Assembly (NCBI GenBank): GCA_026545765.1
Contig: CM048840.1
Coordinates: 5,181,765 to 5,245,764 of the forward strand
Direction: 5' to 3'
Length of the DNA stretch: 64,000 nucleotides
DNA from: Plantago major
Lineage: Eukaryota; Streptophyta; Magnoliopsida; Lamiales; Plantaginaceae
Shown here piece by piece: positions 1 through 11,541 of the stretch (its first letter is position 1; the number at the start of each line of letters is the position of its first letter). The notes below the pieces were generated by a model. The model searched no databases. It had not been told where the DNA came from and saw nothing but the letters and a program-made list of their open reading frames with translations. Position numbers and translations under genes: made by a program.

Positions 1-114
1 AACCGACAATTTTATACAAATATTCAATATGGATAAACCGAAAATTTTATACGAATATTCAATACGGATAAACCGATAATTATAACAAATATACAATACG
101 GATAAACTGACAAT
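1..114. repeat. 35-bp minisatellite, three copies
   Basis: Three consecutive copies of a roughly 35-bp unit with consensus near GATAAACCGACAATTTTATA then CAAATATTCAATACG. A more decayed tail of ATTCAATA words continues to about 180. It lies inside the partial CACTA element, but I cannot tell whether it belongs to the element. Confidence 0.6.
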
Positions 115-284
115 ACAATAAATCAAAAATTTCATACAATATTCAATATTTATTATTCAATAATACAATATACAACATTTAATAATTAATACAAAGAAGA
201 AATTACAGAATTAATAAGAAAAATTTTTAAAAAAAACTGTCGGATCATGGACGAATCTTGGACGTCGGATCTGGTCAGAGGAAG

Positions 285-535
285 GAGTGGACGGTGGTGG
301 TGGTGGTTGACGGGTAGTGGTGGTGGATGAGAGGTGTGCGGGTGGTGGTGGAGGTCGGGTAGTGGTGGTGGAGGTGGAAGGCGGGCGGTGGTGGAGGAGA
401 GGGAGGCAGTGGTGGTGGAGGAGAGGAAGGCGGGTAGTGGTGGTGGAAGGAGAGGTGGTGGTGGAGGAAGGGAGATGGTGGTGGTGGAGGAGAAGGGAGA
501 TGGTGGTGGTGGAAGAATGATGATGGAGGAGGATG
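285..535. repeat. GGT/GGA-rich low-complexity tract
   Basis: A strongly strand-asymmetric purine and G-rich tract built from GGTGGTGGT, GGAGGAGA and GGCGGG words. It gives open frames of Val, Gly, Trp, Arg and Glu runs, which I do not regard as genes. By analogy with the complete CACTA element, it may be the 5' leader side of the partial CACTA transcript. Confidence 0.6.
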
Positions 536-554
536 AGGCAGATCTGGATCTGGG

Positions 555-870
555 TATATTAGGGTTTTAGCGACGGATAGATTTATCCGTCGCTAATTAG
601 CGACGGATAAATCTATTTGTCGCTAAATTTTATTATTATTATTTTTTTAATTTTTGGGTCAACTTAATTAGAGACGGATAGTTAATCCATCCCTACTTCG
701 AGACGGATTGAGCAATTTGTTCAATCCGTCTCTAATCCGTCGCTAATCCGTCTCTAAGTAGGGATGGATTAACAATCCGTCTCTAATCCGTCGCTAACAG
801 TAGCGATTCGTCGTTATTTAGCGACGGATAAAATCCGTCGCTAAATTTCGTCTCTAAAACCAGAAATTCT
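555..870. repeat. CACTA subterminal repeats
   Basis: Many alternating copies of AGCGACGGATAAATCCGTCGCT and the related GAGACGGATT / AATCCGTCTC occur in both orientations. Such arrays are where TNPA-like DNA-binding proteins dock in the En/Spm family (family knowledge). They end seven bases short of the CACTA terminus. Confidence 0.7.
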
Positions 871-877
871 TGTAGTG

Positions 878-3112
878 TACGAAGCCGACCTAAACATAAA
901 AAGCCCATGTAAGCTAATCTGAGGCCCAATGTTAATGTTGACCCATCCTTATCTGGATCCGACTCGACATAACCGATCCAATAGCCCACAGGTCAATCCA
1001 GGTTCTTGATAACCGAGTAGCTTGTTCAACCCTGGTCCCTCCAGGCCCTTTCTTTCCCCTGCTGCTGTTAATTAAAGATCCTTGACAGTCAAAATCAGTT
1101 CCATTTATATTCTGCAATTTTGCTTTTCTACAGTTAATTGTCTCACAGACACAACTCATGTGTTAATATATGTATTGCATGTTTTGAATTTTCATTACTT
1201 CTGAAATGATAAATTATTCAAATTGAGCATATATTCCATGCTCTTAATTTTCTCAATTCGATATAAACTCTACTCAAGTTCACAATAAAACACTTAGATA
1301 TACTTTCAAAATCAGATGATAAACATATAACTCAGGTGTATATATCAAAATAAATGAAAAGAATGTAGTATGTAGATTATCATCAGATTGATATAGTAGT
1401 TCCTAAAAAGAAAAAGAAATTGAATGCAAAACTGATACAAAAAGGGCAATTTTTTTACCTCATGCATCTGATGCATGTCATGTCATGACAAACATGGATG
1501 CATCACATGTTCCACATCATAGCACCCCATGCCATTTCACCACAACCACCAACACACCAAAAAAGTTACTACTAAAAAAATAGAAAATGGAGAAAGCATG
1601 CATCATGACAAAGAAACAGAGAGGAGAGAGAGAAATGTTAAGTATTGTTTGGACATTTATATTTATATAGACTTTCAGTTAAAAAATCTGAATCTTAAAA
1701 TTTAATTTTAGTTATAATTATTTTCCGGAACAGAAGGTGGCAGGATTAATGAGTTGTATTTTGGCTAAAAATGTGTATGGTGTTGGTCTGGTTCCAATAA
1801 AGGCAGCCATTCTGCTTCCTTCTTTTTACATTCAATTCCAATCCCTCTTCAATCTTTTCACTGTTTTATTTTATGCCTAGTATCCTATTCGTACCTCCCC
1901 CCCCTCTCTCTCTCTTTATTACCCCCTACAACCAATCTACAATTTCCAAGCATCAAATGATACTTTTCAATGTCATATTTGTGTTTGATTTTAAGAAGAA
2001 ATTAATCAGATGTGAAAATACAATAGCACCAGCTTGATATGTCTCTACGGAGGCATACTTGAATGGATTAGTAGTTCTTGATTTCAAATTTGAATGGGCA
2101 TCAACCTGGTGACTCACTAGAAAAGGCATATAATGTTAATTGTTAAGTGTTGCAGGAGCAGTAAGAATTCAACAAGAATTGTATACGAGTAAATTCGGTT
2201 CAATTTAGAAATAAATTTCTTCACGAGTAGTATATTGAGTAAATATTAAGGGTATCCAACCGTCTAACCAATAAGCCAGTGTTAGTAGTATATGAAAGTC
2301 TTGTATATGTTTCATATACAAATGAAACCTTTGTCGGTATAAGAGAAGGTTATTTACTATAGGTTGGCAAAAACTTTGCATGGATTGAAAACTTGGAAAC
2401 GTTTAAAGGCGATATCGTATGTTTTTTACTAATATTGTAAACAATTGTCTTTGTCTTTCAAAATTTTTACGCCTTGTGCCAGTTCAAGTATTGCATATAA
2501 GGATATTATATGAATAATAATATATACAAATCAAACCATAAACTAAAATCATAAACTGTATAATTAGTAATTTAGTTTTTCGATGGTTTTTTTTGTGAAT
2601 GTATAGGATTACAATTGCATATAGCAATTTTATTTTTCACTGTGAGGGGGCATCCCTATAACAATACAATTCTCAATTCATATGCATAATGTGCATGCCA
2701 AAAAAAAATTCTTAGTGCATTACTAAAGAAAATGCTATATTCATTGTTATAGGTTCTAAACATATTATAGTACTCACATACTATACTTACTCAATACCCG
2801 ATCAAAATTTATCTTGTAAGTCTACTTGAAGTATGAATCTAAAATCGAAAAAGGTCTTATAATATATTCGATCGGATTATCGAACATGATTACTCAAATT
2901 CCTGGAACGCAGCAAATAAAAAAGAAAATGCTCCTACAATGGAAGTTTTTTATATTGATATCCACTTTCAACATAATTTCATAAATATTGAGCTTTTCTT
3001 TTTATTTGGGTTAGTTTTACAAAATTGCAATTTAATACCTACTACCCTGTCTTGTACAGAATTACAAGCAGAACCCAAAAGTACATACTATACTATACTA
3101 TGTGTTGTCCAC
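878..3112. other. Upstream region of the HD-ZIP III gene, no gene seen
   Basis: AT-rich DNA without a recognisable coding region. It holds a GA/CT-rich stretch at 1890-1920 and ATGCAT-rich words at 1460-1500 and 1595-1605. It presumably contains the distal promoter of the gene starting at 3458. Confidence 0.5.
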
Positions 3113-3122
3113 TGTATATACC
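3113..3122 (+). promoter_or_regulatory. Probable TATA box of the HD-ZIP III gene
   Basis: TGTATATACC lies about 345 bases before the start codon. A leader rich in CT, CA and AC words, typical of plant 5' UTRs, begins about 30 bases downstream. The transcription start near 3145-3150 is an inference from spacing only. Confidence 0.35.
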
Positions 3123-3348
3123 TACGCAAGCATATACAATACACAGTAGAAACTAGAAACACAAGACACACACATTTCACTCTCTCTGCTGAAAATCTCG
3201 AGACTAGCGTCAAAATTAAAGCACCTTTCTCCCTTTCCAAATCCTTTTTCCTTCAACACCCACACACCAGCATAACTCTCCAAAATCTCTCAAACTTTTC
3301 ACCTCACAACAAACCAACCAAACCAAACTAGCAGTAACAACAATCTTC

Positions 3349-3375
3349 ATGAGTGACAGAGGTGGCTCTCTCTGA
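3349..3375 (+). CDS. Short upstream ORF, 8 codons
   Basis: In the presumed 5' leader of the HD-ZIP III mRNA, an ATG opens an eight-residue frame (MSDRGGSL) closed by TGA, 82 bases before the main start codon. It is out of frame with the main ORF and does not overlap it. It could dampen translation. No family of conserved peptides is recognised here. Confidence 0.3.
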   Translation: MSDRGGSL

Positions 3376-3392
3376 CTAGAGAGCCTTACTTC

Positions 3393-3404
3393 ATGCACCC
3401 ATAA
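3393..3404 (+). CDS. Minimal upstream ORF, 3 codons
   Basis: ATG CAC CCA TAA in the leader of the HD-ZIP III gene, just after the 8-codon upstream ORF and 53 bases before the main start. Too short to make a peptide of note, but it may affect scanning. Confidence 0.25.
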   Translation: MHP

Positions 3405-3457
3405 TTCAATTTCCTTTCAAAAACACAACCTCTGTAATTTTTTCTTGAGTAGCAACA

Positions 3458-6400
3458 ATGGCGCTTACTAGCAAACAGCTACAGCAGCAAATGGACGCGA
3501 GTAAGTACGTGAGATACACGCCTGAGCAAGTTGAAGCTCTTGAGAGAGTTTATGCTGAGTGTCCAAAGCCCAGTTCTTTGAGGAGGCAGCAGCTCATTCG
3601 TGAATGTCCTATTCTGTCTAACATTGAGCCCAAGCAAATCAAAGTCTGGTTTCAGAACAGGAGGTATGCTGTGAAAATTTGATTCTTTTTGGTTCTGGAG
3701 TGTGAAAAGTTGTTCAAAAATGTGGGTTTAAGATTTCAGATGAGGAGGTATTCTATGAAAAATTGCTTCTTTTTGGTTCTTGAGTGTGAAAAGTTGTGTA
3801 AAAATGTGGGCTAAAGATTTGATTTTTAGTTTTTTTTCCCTTTGGGAGTTGCATGTTGTTTTTGGTGTTTGAAGTGGAAAGGATTAGAAGTCATAATCCA
3901 TGCTTTTATGTGATGAGGGTTTTCCTTGTAATGTTAAATTTGAGGTCGTTTCACTTTGGTTTCTATTTATGGGTATGTGTGTATTGTGGACAATGTTTGG
4001 AATCTTTTTTCTTTCTCTTCATATCTTTGTCTTAGTAACTCTCCATTCGAAGCCTCTAACAATGTTATAAGGCCTTTTTCTTTATAGAAAAAGGGCTGTC
4101 ATATAGTATGTTTGAATGGCAATTATCAGTATCTCCTAATTTTCATTTGGCACTGTAACTTGTAAACCAAAGTTGTCTGCTGACATTTGGATCTTGATTT
4201 GATTATTGAATTATAAGTTAAACATGAATAGAGATCTATCTTTTTTTTATTTTTTTTGAGTTGCTCAAGTTCTTTTCTTGAAAAGGCCTTAATTAATATC
4301 TTCTGATTGGAAAGAATATTAAGAACTTGATTATTCTGAACTGTCCTTGTATCTTTGTCATAAGACCATTTGTATTTTTTATAACATGGGGTGTCATCTG
4401 GTGTGGAATTTTGTGCTGTTTGATTGTCTGAATCACATTTTTATATATCTCAGTTTTCTCATTGTCATTTTGAATATCTGTTTAATATGTGGATTAAGTT
4501 GAACATGGGTAGAGATCTGTCAATGTAACTGTTTCATTCAGTTGTTCAAGTTACTTCTTGAGAAAGACTAATATTGCCTACTTTGATGAGAAGTCGCTTG
4601 TGTGCCTTGAAACGTCTGATTTCTAGTAGTGGCATTCCATTTCCTGATTTCAATATATTCTCAGTAGTTATCAATCTTTGTTTACTACTGTTAGTTTGGT
4701 CCTAGATTCATCAGCTTATCAGATGGTGCACTTGTTACATTTTTAGTTTCCTGAATATACTAGCTGATATCATTATGTACTGTGCTGATCTAGTTTGGTT
4801 TGCTGTGTTGAACTTTGCTGAAGATCTTTGATTTTGTCTCTTAAATATTAAATGCTAAGTGGTTGAGTTCCCTAATCCCTACTGCTTTAAGCACATTTAC
4901 TGCTCCCTCTGAAAATGTAATGTATTTAACATTTTCATATCTTAAAATGAGTAGTATAATTTTCTTGTTGTAGATGCCGTGAAAAGCAGAGGAAGGAAGC
5001 CTCCCGCCTGACGACCGTTAACAGGAAGCTTTCTGCTATGAACAAGCTGCTGATGGAAGAGAATGAACGTTTGCAAAAGCAAGTCTCTCACCTGGTTTAT
5101 GAAAATGGATTCATGCGTCAGCAAATTACTACTGTAAGTGCACCCGGGCCTATGCATATGTTTGGGTTTTTTTTTTTGGGGGGGTTTATCAGGTATTCAT
5201 GTGTGAACCTTTGGTTGGGTGTTGTAACAGGTAAGCACGACAACCACAGATACCAGCTGCGAGTCTGTGGTTGTGAGCGGTCAACAGCAGCAAAACCCAA
5301 CACCTCAGCACCCTCAAAAGGATGCTAACAGCCCAGCTGGGTAATTTCAATTACTTCAAAGATCCGGTTTTCTTGAATTTTGCTCCTTTATTAATTTAAG
5401 ATGCATGTTTTCTTCCTACAAGGATATATGGAATTTCAAGGCAGTAATTACAAGGATAAATTTTCAACTGTATAAAAGAAGCCCATTTTTTTTGCTTAGG
5501 CTTTTCAAGAAACTGATATAATTCATTTGGGGCAGAGTTGCAAGAAAATTGCAACTGTTGCTTGCCATATATACAGCTTATACAAAAATGGAAAAAAGCC
5601 TGATTGTTTTATTTGATTAATTGATTCTACTTCGGTTAATCACTTCATTCATAACCTGTGTTTTTTCAAACATGCACTAATAGTTGGCAATAAAGCTAAT
5701 CTATTCTTTTCCCTCTCTCCTAGTCTTCTCGCGATAGCTGAGGAGACCCTGACAGAGTTCCTTGGAAAGGCAACTGGAACTGCTGTCGACTGGGTTCAGA
5801 TGATTGGGATGAAGGTATTCTTTTGTTGTCCATCTCCACGTTACTAGTTTCTATTAGTCCATTTGTTTTTTTAATTAAAACAATTTCAATGTGGTCAGCC
5901 TGGTCCGGATTCTATTGGCATCGTTGCTGTTTCCCGCAATTGTAGCGGAGTAGCAGCACGTGCCTGTGGCCTCGTGAGTCTTGAGCCCACGAAGGTAGCT
6001 CTTTAACCTTTACCTTTGTTCTTAAACCATTGGTGACAATGTATGTCATTCTAAAGTTTTTCTCCAAAAATTCTTTGCAAGGTTGCTGAAATTCTCAAAG
6101 ATCGTCTCTCTTGGTTCCGTGATTGTCGCTGCCTTGATGTGGCAAGTACAATACCTACTGGAAATGGAGGGACTATTGAGCTCGTATACATGCAGGTATA
6201 ACAAATTATCGTGTTCTTTATAGTTTAATCTTGAAGAATAGCTGTAAGTCAAGATTAAACTATAAAGAACACTGAGGTATATTGTAATCATGAATTTGAC
6301 CCTAGCTTAATCTTAATCTATTTTTTTTGCTTCAGACTTACAGCTATGCTCCAACTACATTGGCATCTGCTCGTGACTTTTGGACACTGAGGTATACAAC

Positions 6401-9400
6401 TAGTCTGGAAGACGGCAGTCTTGTGGTAAGCTAATTTTATCCACTTCACTTTATGTATAAAACTTTGTATATTTCTCATAATCCCCCTTGCAGATTTGTG
6501 AGAGGTCTATAACGGCTGCCACAGGTGGCCCAGCAGGGCCACCTACAACGTACTTTACAAGAGCTGAAATGTTACCAAGTGGTTACTTGATACGTCCCTG
6601 TGATGGTGGTGGTTCAATCATCCATATTGTTGATCACATTGATTTGGATGTAAGGAGCAACCAAATCTTGCCATTTGCTTTCCATTTGCCATTTGCTCTT
6701 TTATAGCTTATGTTTTGTCTTGCTACAGGCTTGGAGTGTTCCCGAAGTGTTAAGGCCTCTCTATGAATCTTCCAAAATCCTTGCACAGAAGATGACAATG
6801 GCTGTGAGTAAATTTGCCTTTTTTTACTTGGTTGTGAATTTAATATATTCTGATCATTTTATGTGCTTGTTCAGGCTTTGCGCCATATAAGACAAATAGC
6901 TCAAGAAACCAATGGAGAGATCCAATGTAGTGGTGGTCGCCAGCCTGCTGTTTTAAGGGCATTAAGCCAGAGATTGTGCAGGGGGTTTAATGATGCTGTG
7001 AATGGATTTGTTGATGACGGATGGACACCAATGGGCAGTGATGGGGCGGATGATGTGACCATTGCAATTAATTCATCCCCGAGCAAATTTCTTGGTTCAC
7101 AGTATAACACCTTGTCTATGCTCCCTACATTTGGGGGTGTCCTTTGCGCACGGGCATCCATGCTTCTCCAGGTAAATATTGCTTATCCTGTACACTGCTA
7201 ATTGAGTGGGCCTTAATTGAAAATCTTGATGTCCGAGTTTCTTAACCTGCATTATTTGCATGCATGTTATGAACATTATATGCAAGACTTTCAGCTGCAA
7301 TGCCATTTAACTGTCCTGATATTGTGATTCATTCAAAGAATCTAAAGAAAACAATCTACTAAACCAAGAAGAGACTTAAACTAAGGTGTTATCGCCATTA
7401 GTCCTAGACAATGGTTTCCATAAGTTTCAACATTTTACCACTACTTGAAATTTTTGTAATTTAGCTCCGAATGACTTCCTTTGCAGAATGTACCACCTGC
7501 TTTGCTTGTCCGTTTCCTCAGAGAACACCGACAGGAGTGGAATGACAATGGTGTTGATGTTTACTCTGCTGCTTCTAATAAACCTAGTCCCTATGCAATA
7601 CCTTGCCCAAAACTCAGTGGACTCCCTAGTGGTCATGTACCTTTACCTCTTGCTCAAACGGTAGAAAATGAGGAGGTAAACTTCTTTACTCTATCCTTCT
7701 CACTGTTTAGTCCCTTCATGGTTACTTGAACAATATGTTTCTCTGTGTAGTTTCTGGAAGTTGTTAGGTTAGGGGGTAATGCATTCTGTCCGGAGGAGAT
7801 GGCGTTGTCTAGAGATATGTACTTGTTGCAGGTTTGGTCCTTACAAATTTAATGCTATAATTTCTTTTTGTCATTCTCCTCTGTAAAACATTGGAGTTTT
7901 GATTTCTTAAACATGATATTGCAGCTATGCAGTGGTGTTGATGAAGCAACTTCCGGTGCTTGTGCTCAGCTAGTTTTTGCACCAATTGATGAATCATTTG
8001 GTGACGATGCTCCTTTACTTCCATCCGGTTTCCGTGTCATACCATTGGTTCCTAAATCAGTAAGCAACATTCTTACACGATCTTTAAACTAAGTAATCCA
8101 GTTCAATTTGGTTTGAAGTTTTATTCTGTCATTACAGGATGGGCCATCAACAACTCGAACGTTAGACCTGGCATCTGCCCTTGAAGTGGGAGCTGGTGGA
8201 TCTCGCCCTTCGGGGGAAGCTGAAACGAGTAACCAGAATGTTAGGTCTCTTTTGACCATAGCTTTTCAGTTCACATTTGAAAATCACTATCGAGACAGTG
8301 TAGCTGCTATGGCCCGTCAATATGTGCGTAATATTGTGATCTCCGTCCAAAAAGTTGCCACAGCAATTTCTCCGTCCCCTCTCGGCACCCAGTTGGTACC
8401 TAAGCCACTTCCTGGCTCACCTGAAGCTGTAACATTAGCACTATGGATTTGCAGGAGCTATAGGTACTTCGTAGTTCCTACAAGAGTTGGTTATTTTTTA
8501 ACCATAAATTTTTTGAATTTAATGCATAATGCTTTTAAACCACTCTACAATTACATATGATCATTGATCAGAATTTCACTTTTGAGGCCAGTTGGTGAGT
8601 CGAAACTCAATATACGTTAAAACTTTTTTTTTCTTCCCGTAATGTGTCAAAACTCAAAAGCATCTTTTACTTATTCATGCGTTTAACTCTAGTCACTATG
8701 TTAAACCAGTTCTTTTTGTTACATGTATTGCCTGTAATTTCTTTTAATCGTGTGTTTATGTCATAGGGCTCATACTGGAGGAGAGCTTGTTCGGGTTGAT
8801 TCGCAGGCTGGGGATGCCGTTTTGAAACAACTTTGGAGCCACAATGATGCTATAATGTGCTGTTCTGTGAAAATGAATGTTAGTAGTCTCTGCATGCTCT
8901 TTTCCACTGTTTTATATTTTCTTGCACATATAAATTAAACTGACTAATGGATTGACCAACTATTGTTTCAGACATCGGCAGTATTTACCTTTGCTAATCA
9001 AGCAGGCCTTGATATGCTCGAAACTACTCTAGTCGCCCTTCAGGATATCTTTCTTGAGAAGGTTCTCGATGAAGCTGGTCGAAAGCATCTCGTTTCTGAG
9101 TTCTCCAATATCATGCAGCAGGTTAGCTCTAAATTTTCGCCTTATTGTTTACTACCATGCGAAGATAATAATAATCCCACCTCTAGTAGCATAATACAAC
9201 TTCAATATTTGTCTATACTTCATGTAAATCACATGGTATCTATTCATCGTGTTTTAATCTACTAAACAAATAAATTGCTAGATGTTGTAATTTGTAACAT
9301 GTCGCATTTTTTATGGCCATGCGTAGTAGTACTGCACGATCACCGTGTACACTCGATCTGTGGAGAGATTGTATGTTCCGGTTATTAATTAAACACCAAG

Positions 9401-9597
9401 TACTTCCCAAGTATGAGTCTGGTGCTTACTTATCTCTATTTGGTTAGCAGGGTTTTGCATATTTGCCATCTGGCGTATGCGTATCCAGCATGGGCAGGCC
9501 TATTTCATATGACCAAGCGATCGCATGGAAGGTTCTGAACGACGACGATGAGCATCACTGCCTAGCTTTCATGTTTATGAACTGGTCTTTTGTGTAA
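3458..9597 (+). CDS. PHB: HD-ZIP III transcription factor, PHABULOSA/PHAVOLUTA type
   Basis: Nuclear regulator of adaxial leaf identity, meristem and vascular patterning (family knowledge). Coding exons: 3458-3663, 4974-5133, 5231-5340, 5724-5814, 5899-5994, 6082-6195, 6336-6425, 6494-6649, 6729-6803, 6875-7171, 7487-7675, 7751-7831, 7925-8059, 8138-8463, 8767-8878, 8972-9121, 9451-9597. All introns are GT-AG and the sum is 845 codons, 844 aa, the family's usual size. Homeodomain at residues 16-78 with VWFQNRR at 63-69; leucine zipper about 80-120 (KLSAMNKLLMEENERLQKQV); START lipid-binding domain about 160-375; C-terminal MEKHLA domain about 700-842, ending in NWSFV. The segments SCESVVVSGQQQQNPTPQHP and DWVQMIGMKPGPDS match PHB/PHV rather than REV or CNA. 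The gene looks intact. It is regulated by miR165/166 through a site split by intron 4. Paralogue assignment within PHB/PHV is by memory of the family and not tested by a tree. Confidence 0.96.
3651..3818 (+). repeat. 84-bp tandem duplication over the first splice donor
   Basis: Sequence from TTCAGAACAGGAGGTATGCT at 3651 is repeated, with some mismatches, from TTCAGATGAGGAGGTATTCT at 3735. The period is 84 bases. The unit holds the last bases of exon 1, the splice donor and the first part of intron 1. The second copy therefore carries an alternative donor at 3748. Confidence 0.8.
5804..5908 (+). promoter_or_regulatory. miR165/166 target site, split by intron 4
   Basis: The mRNA reads TTGGGATGAAG (5804-5814) joined to CCTGGTCCGG (5899-5908). 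This is the canonical HD-ZIP III complement of miR165/166 and encodes GMKPGP at the start of the START domain. The site does not exist in unspliced RNA or genomic DNA, because an 84-base intron (5815-5898) divides it between bases 11 and 12. This arrangement is as known for the family. Confidence 0.93.
6211..6272. repeat. Perfect inverted repeat in intron 6
   Basis: Arms of 24 bases at 6211-6234 and 6249-6272 are exact reverse complements (first arm begins GTGTTCTTTATAG) around a 14-base loop. It lies in the intron between the exons ending at 6195 and starting at 6336. The loop region 6238-6250 is also the exact reverse complement of 6335-6347, the splice acceptor and start of exon 7. Confidence 0.9.
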
Positions 9598-9917
9598 AGG
9601 AATTGTTAGAATCCTTTATTAGTGCTTTTGAGACGATAGTTGTTGCAGCTTAACTGCTTAAGTTATCTATTGGTACCCTTTATTTTGGCAAAAGTACTGT
9701 ACGACTTTTTAACTGGGATTATGACATATTAGGGTACCTTCTGAAGTACTAATTTCTGTGACTATTTTGTTGAGACTACTGTACCGTACTCTTATGTTGA
9801 AGTCTTTGTCATGATGATCTGTGCATTTTTGCACTGAAAACAGTCTTGAATTATTTTGAATGGTGCATAAATTAGGTAATCCACGTGTTTGGGTATAAAG
9901 TATAAACTGGAGTTATA

Positions 9918-10148
9918 CTCTCTTCATTTCGGATAAATTGTTACAATTTGAATTTGCACTAATTTTAAGAAAAATTAGAAAGTACAAGTGGATCCCATGA
10001 TTATTAGAGATTAAATGAGTGGTATATTGTAATAAAAGTGAAAGGTAGGGAGTTTTATTATTTAATTAGTTTTCATAAATGAAAATTGTAACACTTTTAA
10101 TGAAACGTCGGAAACGGAAAGTTGTAACACTTTCTGAAATAGAGGGAG
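9918..10148. mobile_element. Stowaway-like MITE
   Basis: Begins CTCTCTTCATTTC and ends GAAATAGAGGGAG, the two halves of the Stowaway inverted terminus (consensus CTCCCTCCGTTTC). It is flanked by TA on both sides (9916-9917, 10149-10150), is 231 bp long and non-coding. It lies about 320 bases after the HD-ZIP III stop codon, so it may sit near that gene's 3' end. Confidence 0.7.
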
Positions 10149-10150
10149 TA

Positions 10151-11541
10151 ATAAATTACACATTTTATCAATAAAAGTACACTTGTTTATTTTTTATATT
10201 ATATCATTACTTTAAATTTTCGTATAAAACTGCACGCTAATCCTAATGTATGAAGTTTTTCGGAATGGAAGGATTACTTTTATGTTTGTTTATCTACTCG
10301 ACAATTTTATACTATAGTTAAGTTAATATTCATCGGTTATCCACTCTATAATGTAAAACTTACTCAAATGTAACTATTTAACACTATCAAATATCACAAA
10401 TTATTATCAACACAATACATAAAATTCAACTGAAGTTTAGTCAATATTCATCAATTATCCAACTCAAGTAGAGTTTAGAGTCTAGACCCAAACATAAAGC
10501 GTTGGAATTTTTAATTCAATTTATGTGGTATTAATACGATGCTCGTAGAATCCTCTTATCCTTTGTTTGGAAACCCACTAACTTGAGCGACACCTCAACC
10601 AATGACGACCGTTATTAATCAAGATAGGTTCGGACAATTTGGCTAGGTTAAAATGTAATGTACCTACTTAAAACGTGAATGATGTTCAACTGTAACTTGT
10701 TAGTTTGTTTACTATGTTAGTTCATTTCCAGGTACTCTATTCGGGATCGGTTTCAACCTATAGGAGGTTACTCGAATGGATGTGATGGAGTTTGTCTCCG
10801 TATCAAATTTAGGTTGACCGTGAGTTTGAGGTTTAAGATAAGAATCATTTGAAATGGAATTTGATTATAGAAAAATATAATTGAAGGTCTGAAGGTCATC
10901 ATTTGAAAGCTACATATAAGCAGAATAGTGACAGACTACAGAGAAGAAGTTAGTACAATGTAACATGCAAACAGTGAGGGCCAGTAAAATTGCTTGCTTA
11001 CATTACATAGTGGTTGGTTCGTTCTTTTTTTCTGAATTCTGACTCAAAGGGTCAAACCCACGATTCAATAATGAGACCAAAGCTCTTTATTTTTCTGCAA
11101 TTTGACCACTATTATTGAACAAAATTGAAATTTCATTTGTTGGATTGAATCAAGATCTCGTGAACTCTACTACTACTTTGTCAGTCTTTCAACTGGATAA
11201 ATCATACTCACCTATCATAACGTATAACAGATTTTTGATAAGAGTATAACATGGCTCTATTGTTGTTTAGCTGGTTAGATCGATTAGTATTCATCGGTTC
11301 TATATGTTTGATTAATGTCCTACATTCAGTAACATTGAACTAGAGGTTAAGAAATTTTCGGAGTATTTGGTTTCAAATTGGAATACAGTTGTGTTTTTGC
11401 GTACAAAACCAAACACTCCATGTATAATTGAACTTACTTTGGAGAAATGAGTATGTTATCAGGCAAGTCTCGAAGTCTATCTAACCGTAGAAAAGCCCAG
11501 ATAATTAATTCTCAAACAAAAAGTAATGTATTACTCTCATA
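10151..11541. other. Intergenic DNA, nothing recognised
   Basis: AT-rich, with no long open frame, no family resemblance and no clear inverted termini. Confidence 0.5.

Larger units (their letters stand above)
1..877 (-). mobile_element. CACTA (En/Spm) transposon end, partial
   Basis: The right border at 871-877 reads TGTAGTG; its reverse complement CACTACAAGAATTTCTGG is the standard plant CACTA terminus. Inside it, 555-870 is packed with direct and inverted copies of AGCGACGGAT / ATCCGTCGCT, the subterminal repeats of this group. The same repeats occur in the complete CACTA element at 32301-40658, so the two belong to one family or close subfamilies. The element continues beyond the left edge, so its other end, target duplication and any transposase are not visible. 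Orientation is inferred: this border looks like the 5' end, with the element's own transcript running leftward. Confidence 0.65.

Noticed and set aside
317-570. Open frames of Val, Gly, Trp and Arg runs
   Set aside because: They are translations of a GGT/GGA low-complexity tract; no start context, no family resemblance, no balanced composition.
2939-3331. 130-codon frame just upstream of the HD-ZIP III gene
   Set aside because: Overlaps the presumed promoter and leader; Thr/His/Phe-rich, no homology recognised, closes before the true start.
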